Shown piece after piece: positions 7,277 to 10,438 of a DNA stretch of 10,438 nt; within the stretch, counting starts at the first letter, position 1; every line of letters begins with the position of its first letter. Position numbers and translations under genes: made by a program. Source of the stretch: Bacteroidota bacterium (lineage in GTDB: Bacteria; Bacteroidota; Bacteroidia; NS11-12g; UBA9320); NCBI GenBank assembly GCA_003484585.1, contig DNBZ01000260.1, forward strand, positions 1 through 10,438. Reading direction: 5' to 3'. The notes beneath the pieces are model-generated. The model was not told the DNA's origin. It saw nothing but the letters and a program-made list of their open reading frames with translations, and made no database searches.

Positions 7277-8593
7277 ATGAAAATAGCAGTAGTAGGTACA
7301 GGATATGTAGGACTTGTAACAGGCACTTGCCTGGCAGAAGTAGGAACAGATGTTACTTGTATAGACATTGACAAAAAAAAGATAGAAGGTCTAAAAAATG
7401 GGGTAATGCCTATATATGAGCCTGGGCTAGAGCCTATGGTTACACGTAACTATAAGAAAGGTAAACTTCACTTTAGCACAGATATAACAAGTGCTATAAA
7501 AGATGCAGATGTAGCTTTTATAGCTGTAGGTACTCCTCCCGGGGAAGATGGCAGTGCAGACTTGCAGTATGTACTCAAGGTAGCTTCTCAGATAGGAGCG
7601 AATATGAATAGTTACGGCGTAGTAGTGACCAAAAGTACTGTACCTGTAGGTACAGCAGAAAAGGTAAGAGCTGCCGTGCAGGAACAGCTTGATGCTCGAG
7701 GAGTAGATATAGACTTTGATATATCTAGTAATCCAGAATTTTTGAAAGAAGGTGCAGCTATTGACGATTTTATGAAGCCTGATAGAATAGTAGTGGGTGT
7801 AGATACTGCCAAGGCAGAGGAGACCATGCGTAAGTTATATAAGCCGTTTATTATGAATGGGCATCCTCTTATTTTTATGGACATACCATCTGCAGAAATG
7901 ACTAAATATGCCGCCAATTCTATGCTGGCTACACGTATCAGTTTTATGAATGACATCGCTAATCTGTGTGAGATAATGGGTGCAGATGTAAATGCTGTGA
8001 GAAAAGGAATAGGTAGTGATCCTAGAATTGGTTCACGTTTTATATATGCAGGTATAGGCTATGGCGGCAGTTGTTTTCCTAAAGATGTGAAAGCATTGAT
8101 AGAAACGGGGAAACAAAACAACTATAGAATGAGAATTCTAGAAGCGGTAGAAGATGTAAATGAATCACAAAAATCTGTTTTGTTTAATAAGCTTACGAGT
8201 TCACTAGGAACAGACCTAAGCGGCAAAACATTTGCTATGTGGGGTCTTTCTTTTAAACCAAATACGGATGATATGCGTGAGGCACCATCGTTGGTTTTAA
8301 TAGACAAAATAAACGCTGCAGGTGGCAAGGTAGTAGCATACGATCCAGTAGCTATGCCAGAGACTAAGCATATGATAGGAGATATAATCACCTACGTAGA
8401 CGATCCTTATCAAGCTTTGGATGGAGCAGATGCTCTATTGCTAGTTACAGAATGGTCAGAGTTTAAACTGTTAGACTTTGATGAAGTGACCAAGAGACTA
8501 AAGAATAAATTAATATTTGATGGTAGAAACATCTACGATAGAAAAGAAATGGCTGAAATGGGATATGAGTATTATTGCATAGGGTCAAAATAA
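7277..8593 (+). CDS. ugd: UDP-glucose 6-dehydrogenase
   Basis: Cytoplasmic NAD-dependent enzyme that oxidises UDP-glucose twice to UDP-glucuronate, a precursor for capsule, exopolysaccharide and LPS sugars. The protein has 438 residues, as usual for the short bacterial form. The N-terminal Rossmann motif GTGYVG is at residues 7-12. [12 protein letters not shown] lies at 84-95, STVPVGT at 120-126, NPEFLKEG at 152-159, and EMTKYAANS at 207-215 with catalytic Lys210 and Asn214. The nucleophile loop [10 protein letters not shown] at 261-270 contains Cys266, and the C-terminal domain has [15 protein letters not shown]. All key residues are present. UDP-GlcNAc or UDP-ManNAc dehydrogenases are relatives, but these motifs and the downstream decarboxylase favour UDP-glucose. 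It is the first gene of a three-gene operon, with one base between its stop and the next ATG. Confidence 0.96.
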   Translation: MKIAVVGTGYVGLVTGTCLAEVGTDVTCIDIDKKKIEGLKNGVMPIYEPGLEPMVTRNYKKGKLHFSTDITSAIKDADVAFIAVGTPPGEDGSADLQYVLKVASQIGANMNSYGVVVTKSTVPVGTAEKVRAAVQEQLDARGVDIDFDISSNPEFLKEGAAIDDFMKPDRIVVGVDTAKAEETMRKLYKPFIMNGHPLIFMDIPSAEMTKYAANSMLATRISFMNDIANLCEIMGADVNAVRKGIGSDPRIGSRFIYAGIGYGGSCFPKDVKALIETGKQNNYRMRILEAVEDVNESQKSVLFNKLTSSLGTDLSGKTFAMWGLSFKPNTDDMREAPSLVLIDKINAAGGKVVAYDPVAMPETKHMIGDIITYVDDPYQALDGADALLLVTEWSEFKLLDFDEVTKRLKNKLIFDGRNIYDRKEMAEMGYEYYCIGSK

Positions 8594-8594
8594 T

Positions 8595-9566
8595 ATGAAA
8601 AGAGTTTTAATAACAGGAGGTGCTGGATTTTTAGGTTCGCACTTATGCGATAGATTTATAAAAGAAGGTTGCCATGTGATAGCAATGGATAATCTCATTA
8701 CGGGTTCTATGAGTAACATAGAACACCTAATGCCATTAGAAAATTTCGAGTTTTATCATCACGATGTTTCTAAGTATATCCATATACCAGGAGAGCTAGA
8801 TTATATTCTCCATTTTGCATCACCCGCTAGTCCTATAGATTATTTGAAAATCCCTATCCCTACGCTTAAGGTAGGCAGTTTAGGAACGCATAATTGTTTG
8901 GGCCTAGCCTTGGCCAAAAGAGCCAGAATGATAATAGCATCTACTAGTGAGGTGTATGGTGACCCAATGGTACATCCACAAACAGAAGATTATTGGGGCA
9001 ATGTAAATCCAGTAGGTCCTCGTGGTGTATATGATGAAGCTAAGCGTTTTCAAGAAGCTATGACTATGGCGTACCATACCTTTCATGGCGTAGAGACTAG
9101 AATAGTTAGAATATTTAATACCTACGGACCGCGAATGCGATTGAATGACGGTAGAGCACTACCTGCATTTATTGGTCAGGCACTTAGAGGTGAAGATATT
9201 ACTATTTTTGGAGATGGTAGCCAGACACGCAGTTTCTGCTATGTAGATGACTTGGTAGAGGGTATCTATAGATTGTTACTTAGTGACCACGAGCAACCAG
9301 TTAATATTGGAAATCCAGACGAGATAAGTATTCTGGACTTTGCCCAAGAGATAATAGACCTTACCGGTACAGACCAAAAAGTAGTATTCCTAGACTTGCC
9401 AAAAGATGATCCTAAGCAGCGAAAGCCAGATATTACAAAAGCCAAAGAAATACTAGGGTGGGAACCTACCGTTAATAGATCTGAAGGTTTAAAAATAACC
9501 TATGAGTACTTTAAGAATCTACCAGAAGGGGATTTGTATAAGTATGCACATCCTAGAGAATTTTAA
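8595..9566 (+). CDS. uxs: UDP-glucuronate decarboxylase (UDP-xylose synthase, SDR family)
   Basis: Converts UDP-glucuronate, the product of the preceding gene, to UDP-xylose with bound NAD. The protein has 323 residues and lacks the N-terminal membrane anchor of animal homologues, so it should be cytosolic. The glycine-rich NAD motif [10 protein letters not shown] is at residues 8-17. The active-site segment STSEVYGDP (116-124) has Glu119 directly after Ser118, the decarboxylase signature that separates it from 4,6-dehydratases. YDEAK at 146-150 supplies the Tyr146/Lys150 pair, [11 protein letters not shown] lies around 213-223, and QRKPD around 275-279 contains the arginine (Arg276) conserved in decarboxylases such as the ArnA C-terminal domain. 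The ATG follows ugd by one base, and the acetyltransferase follows after three. The ugd-uxs pair makes a complete two-step route from UDP-glucose to UDP-xylose. Confidence 0.94.
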   Translation: MKRVLITGGAGFLGSHLCDRFIKEGCHVIAMDNLITGSMSNIEHLMPLENFEFYHHDVSKYIHIPGELDYILHFASPASPIDYLKIPIPTLKVGSLGTHNCLGLALAKRARMIIASTSEVYGDPMVHPQTEDYWGNVNPVGPRGVYDEAKRFQEAMTMAYHTFHGVETRIVRIFNTYGPRMRLNDGRALPAFIGQALRGEDITIFGDGSQTRSFCYVDDLVEGIYRLLLSDHEQPVNIGNPDEISILDFAQEIIDLTGTDQKVVFLDLPKDDPKQRKPDITKAKEILGWEPTVNRSEGLKITYEYFKNLPEGDLYKYAHPREF

Positions 9567-9569
9567 GCA

Positions 9570-10142
9570 ATGAGTTATTTTGCACATGAATCTGCCTTCG
9601 TAGATGAGGGCTGTACTATAGGAGAAGGGACTAAGATATGGCATTTTAGTCAAGTGATGACGAAGTGTATTCTAGGTGAAAAATGTAATGTTGGCCAAAA
9701 CGTAGTAATAAGTCCTGAGGTCGTCTTGGGCAATAACGTAAAAGTGCAGAATAACGTAAGCATATATACAGGTGTAACTTGTGAGGATGATGTTTTTCTA
9801 GGACCAAGTATGGTTTTTACCAATATTATAAATCCGCGAAGTGCGATAATACGTCGTGATGAGTACCTGAAAACTACGGTAAAAAAAGGAGCCACTATAG
9901 GTGCTAATGCAACAATTGTATGTGGCAATGACTTAGGAGAATACTGTTTTATAGGAGCAGGAACCGTAATAACTAAGGAGGTTCTTCCCTATGCTCTAAT
10001 GGCAGGAAACCCGGGCAAACAGATAGGTTGGATGAGTAAATATGGCCATAAATTAGATTTTGATAGTACGGGTTTTGCCACCTGTACAGAAGGCGGAGAG
10101 AAGTATCAAATAGTGGATGGCAGAGTATCGTTTTTAGGGTAA
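9570..10142 (+). CDS. wbpD: WbpD/WlbB-like nucleotide-sugar N-acetyltransferase (left-handed beta-helix)
   Basis: A 190-residue trimeric hexapeptide-repeat acyltransferase. Left-handed beta-helix repeats run from about residue 11 to 148 (for example CTIGEGTKIW, CNVGQNVVISPEVVLGNNV, ATIGANATIVCGNDLGEYC, IGAGTVIT), followed by the AGNPGK cap at 145-150. IWHFSQVM (23-30) and FTNIINPRS (83-91) are typical of WbpD/WlbB, which acetylate the 3-amino group of UDP-GlcNAc3NA in making di-N-acetylated mannuronate-type sugars. A short tail with C-x-x-GGEKYQ follows. The usual partners (WbpA/WbpB-type dehydrogenases and the WbpE aminotransferase) are not beside it. The gene ends the ugd-uxs operon, three bases after uxs and just before a tRNA promoter. 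The acetyltransferase call is strong; the exact sugar substrate is inferred. Confidence 0.85.
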   Translation: MSYFAHESAFVDEGCTIGEGTKIWHFSQVMTKCILGEKCNVGQNVVISPEVVLGNNVKVQNNVSIYTGVTCEDDVFLGPSMVFTNIINPRSAIIRRDEYLKTTVKKGATIGANATIVCGNDLGEYCFIGAGTVITKEVLPYALMAGNPGKQIGWMSKYGHKLDFDSTGFATCTEGGEKYQIVDGRVSFLG

Positions 10143-10164
10143 CTGAAAATATATATAAAAAGAA

Positions 10165-10194
10165 TTTGTAATGTTTGATGTGAGGTTATATTTG
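10165..10194 (+). promoter_or_regulatory. Promoter of the tRNA-Asp transcription unit
   Basis: A -33 TTTG (10165-10168) and a -7 TATATTTG (10187-10194) are separated by 18 bases, close to the ideal Bacteroidota arrangement. Transcription should start around 10198-10201. This is the best two-part promoter in the window, as expected for a stable-RNA gene. Confidence 0.75.
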
Positions 10195-10209
10195 CACTCC
10201 TTAAAAAGG

Positions 10210-10231
10210 AAATCAAAAAACGTTTTGATTT
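10210..10231 (+). other. Leader hairpin between the promoter and the tRNA-like sequence
   Basis: AAATCAAAA (10210-10218) pairs with TTTTGATTT (10223-10231), giving a 9-bp stem around a 4-base loop (AACG) in the expected 5' leader. It is AT-rich and lacks a U-run, so it is not a convincing terminator. It may mark a processing site or have no role. Confidence 0.35.
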
Positions 10232-10240
10232 AATTAAATA

Positions 10241-10257
10241 TTGGTCCGGTAGTTCAG
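10241..10257 (+). repeat. Direct repeat copy 1 of the tRNA-Asp 5' end
   Basis: TTGGTCCGGTAGTTCAG is identical to 10390-10406, which covers two leader bases and the first 15 bases of the real tRNA-Asp (acceptor 5' strand, TA, D-stem 5' strand, two D-loop bases). The copies are 149 bases apart in the same orientation. Confidence 0.9.
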
Positions 10258-10380
10258 CTCCGAATAATTTTTAATTATTCGAGAGTCCTCGAAAGAAAAG
10301 TAAATCACAGATTTAGTTTCTTTCGGGATTGGTTAGAAAGTTCCGCTTGTTGTGGAATAGACGCTGAAGTTAGGATTTAG
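10243..10380 (+). other. Interrupted tRNA-Asp-like sequence (pseudo-tRNA or structured RNA)
   Basis: The first 15 bases equal the 5' end of the real tRNA-Asp at 10392. After the first D-loop bases (AG) there is a 71-base insert (10258-10328) with two hairpins. The sequence then resumes with TTGGTTAGAA (10329-10338), identical to the tRNA D-arm at 10407-10416. One base later TTCCG (10341-10345) pairs with TGGAA (10353-10357, one G-U) around a 7-base loop CTTGTTG with T at the position of U33; read as a tRNA the anticodon would be TGT. After six variable bases CTGAA (10364-10368) pairs with TTTAG (10376-10380, one G-U) around a 7-base loop GTTAGGA. The layout copies tRNA spacing, but no 3' strand complements the GGTCCGG acceptor strand and the T-loop lacks the TTC-A consensus. 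A functional aminoacylated tRNA is therefore unlikely. It may be a decayed, disrupted tRNA or a tRNA-like leader element. Confidence 0.6.
10258..10328 (+). repeat. Two-hairpin insert in the D-loop of the tRNA-like sequence
   Basis: Hairpin 1: CGAATAATT (10261-10269) pairs perfectly with AATTATTCG (10273-10281) over a TTT loop, extendable by two pairs past a bulged C. Hairpin 2: CGAAAGAAA (10290-10298) pairs with TTTCTTTCG (10317-10325). Inside it TAAAT (10301-10305) pairs with ATTTA (10311-10315), and outside it C10288-G10327 and a U-G pair add to the stem. The two stems use most of the insert. Confidence 0.7.
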
Positions 10381-10389
10381 TAAAAGAGT

Positions 10390-10406
10390 TTGGTCCGGTA
10401 GTTCAG
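10390..10406 (+). repeat. Direct repeat copy 2 of the tRNA-Asp 5' end
   Basis: Same 17 bases as 10241-10257, here belonging to the intact tRNA-Asp gene. Identity continues for 10 further bases (10407-10416) once the insert in copy 1 is skipped. Confidence 0.9.
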
Positions 10407-10438
10407 TTGGTTAGAATACCTGCCTGTCACGCAGGGGG
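10392..10438 (+). tRNA. tRNA-Asp (anticodon GUC), 3' end beyond the window
   Basis: The 47 visible bases fit the tRNA pattern position by position: acceptor strand GGTCCGG, TA, D-stem GTTC/GAAT around AGTTGGTTA, A26, and the anticodon arm CCTGC-CTGTCAC-GCAGG with a perfect 5-bp stem and anticodon GTC. The start of the variable loop (GGG) is the last thing seen. The T-arm and acceptor 3' strand lie outside. It is probably co-transcribed with the tRNA-like sequence upstream from the promoter at 10165-10194. Confidence 0.95.

Noticed and set aside
10346..10352. A functional tRNA-Thr(UGU) in the first tRNA-like copy
   Set aside because: The loop CTTGTTG would give anticodon UGU, but base 37 would be U, the T-loop lacks the TTC-A core, and no acceptor 3' strand pairs with GGTCCGG.
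10243..10380. A 45-codon open frame running through the tRNA-like sequence to a TAG at 10380, beginning GPVVQLR
   Set aside because: It has no start codon and its N-terminal part is the translation of tRNA sequence. The strong hairpins and tRNA spacing explain the region better than coding. Homology searching would be needed to exclude a decayed GIY-YIG-type gene, which can lie beside tRNAs in this phylum.

Overview
The window comes from a member of the Bacteroidota, most likely a Flavobacteriia-like or Saprospiria-like lineage; the exact family cannot be told. The main indications are a TonB-dependent outer-membrane receptor with an N-terminal carboxypeptidase-regulatory-like domain, a remnant of a type IX secretion (T9SS) C-terminal sorting domain, a lipoprotein whose Cys is followed by SDD, a lysyl-tRNA synthetase with the C-terminal extension seen in this phylum, repeated -7 promoter elements of the form TAnnTTTG, and a general lack of Shine-Dalgarno sequences.

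Layout. Bases 1-99 are the start of a leftward gene for a secreted protein, divergent from lysS (216-1922, rightward). From 1956 to 7145 everything reads leftward. In transcription order this is an outer-membrane beta-barrel protein (7145-6396), the Kdo transferase WaaA/KdtA (6389-5184), a TonB-dependent receptor (5183-2766), a small lipoprotein (2715-2158), and an orphan T9SS sorting-domain remnant converging on lysS. The first three are packed with 6 and 0 bases between them and look like one operon. Divergent from that block, 7277-10142 holds a tight rightward operon: UDP-glucose dehydrogenase, UDP-glucuronate decarboxylase (UDP-xylose synthase), and a WbpD/WlbB-like sugar-nucleotide N-acetyltransferase.

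The last 300 bases are the oddest part. A strong Bacteroidota promoter (10165-10194) drives what should be a tRNA-Asp(GUC) gene, whose first 47 bases are at the window end (10392-10438). Between the promoter and that tRNA lies a second, abnormal tRNA-Asp-like sequence (10243-10380). It starts with the same 5' sequence, is interrupted in the D-loop by about 71 bases forming two hairpins, then resumes with the D-arm sequence TTGGTTAGAA, a 5-bp/7-nt anticodon-type arm and a 5-bp/7-nt T-type arm. It has no matching acceptor 3' strand.

Taken together, the coding part is mostly envelope biology: lipid A-core (Kdo) assembly, outer-membrane transport, a probable surface lipoprotein, and nucleotide-sugar supply for surface polysaccharide. 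The translation-related genes lysS and tRNA-Asp sit at the two ends and share a 13-base identical promoter core. No mobile-element gene, CRISPR array or defence system is visible.
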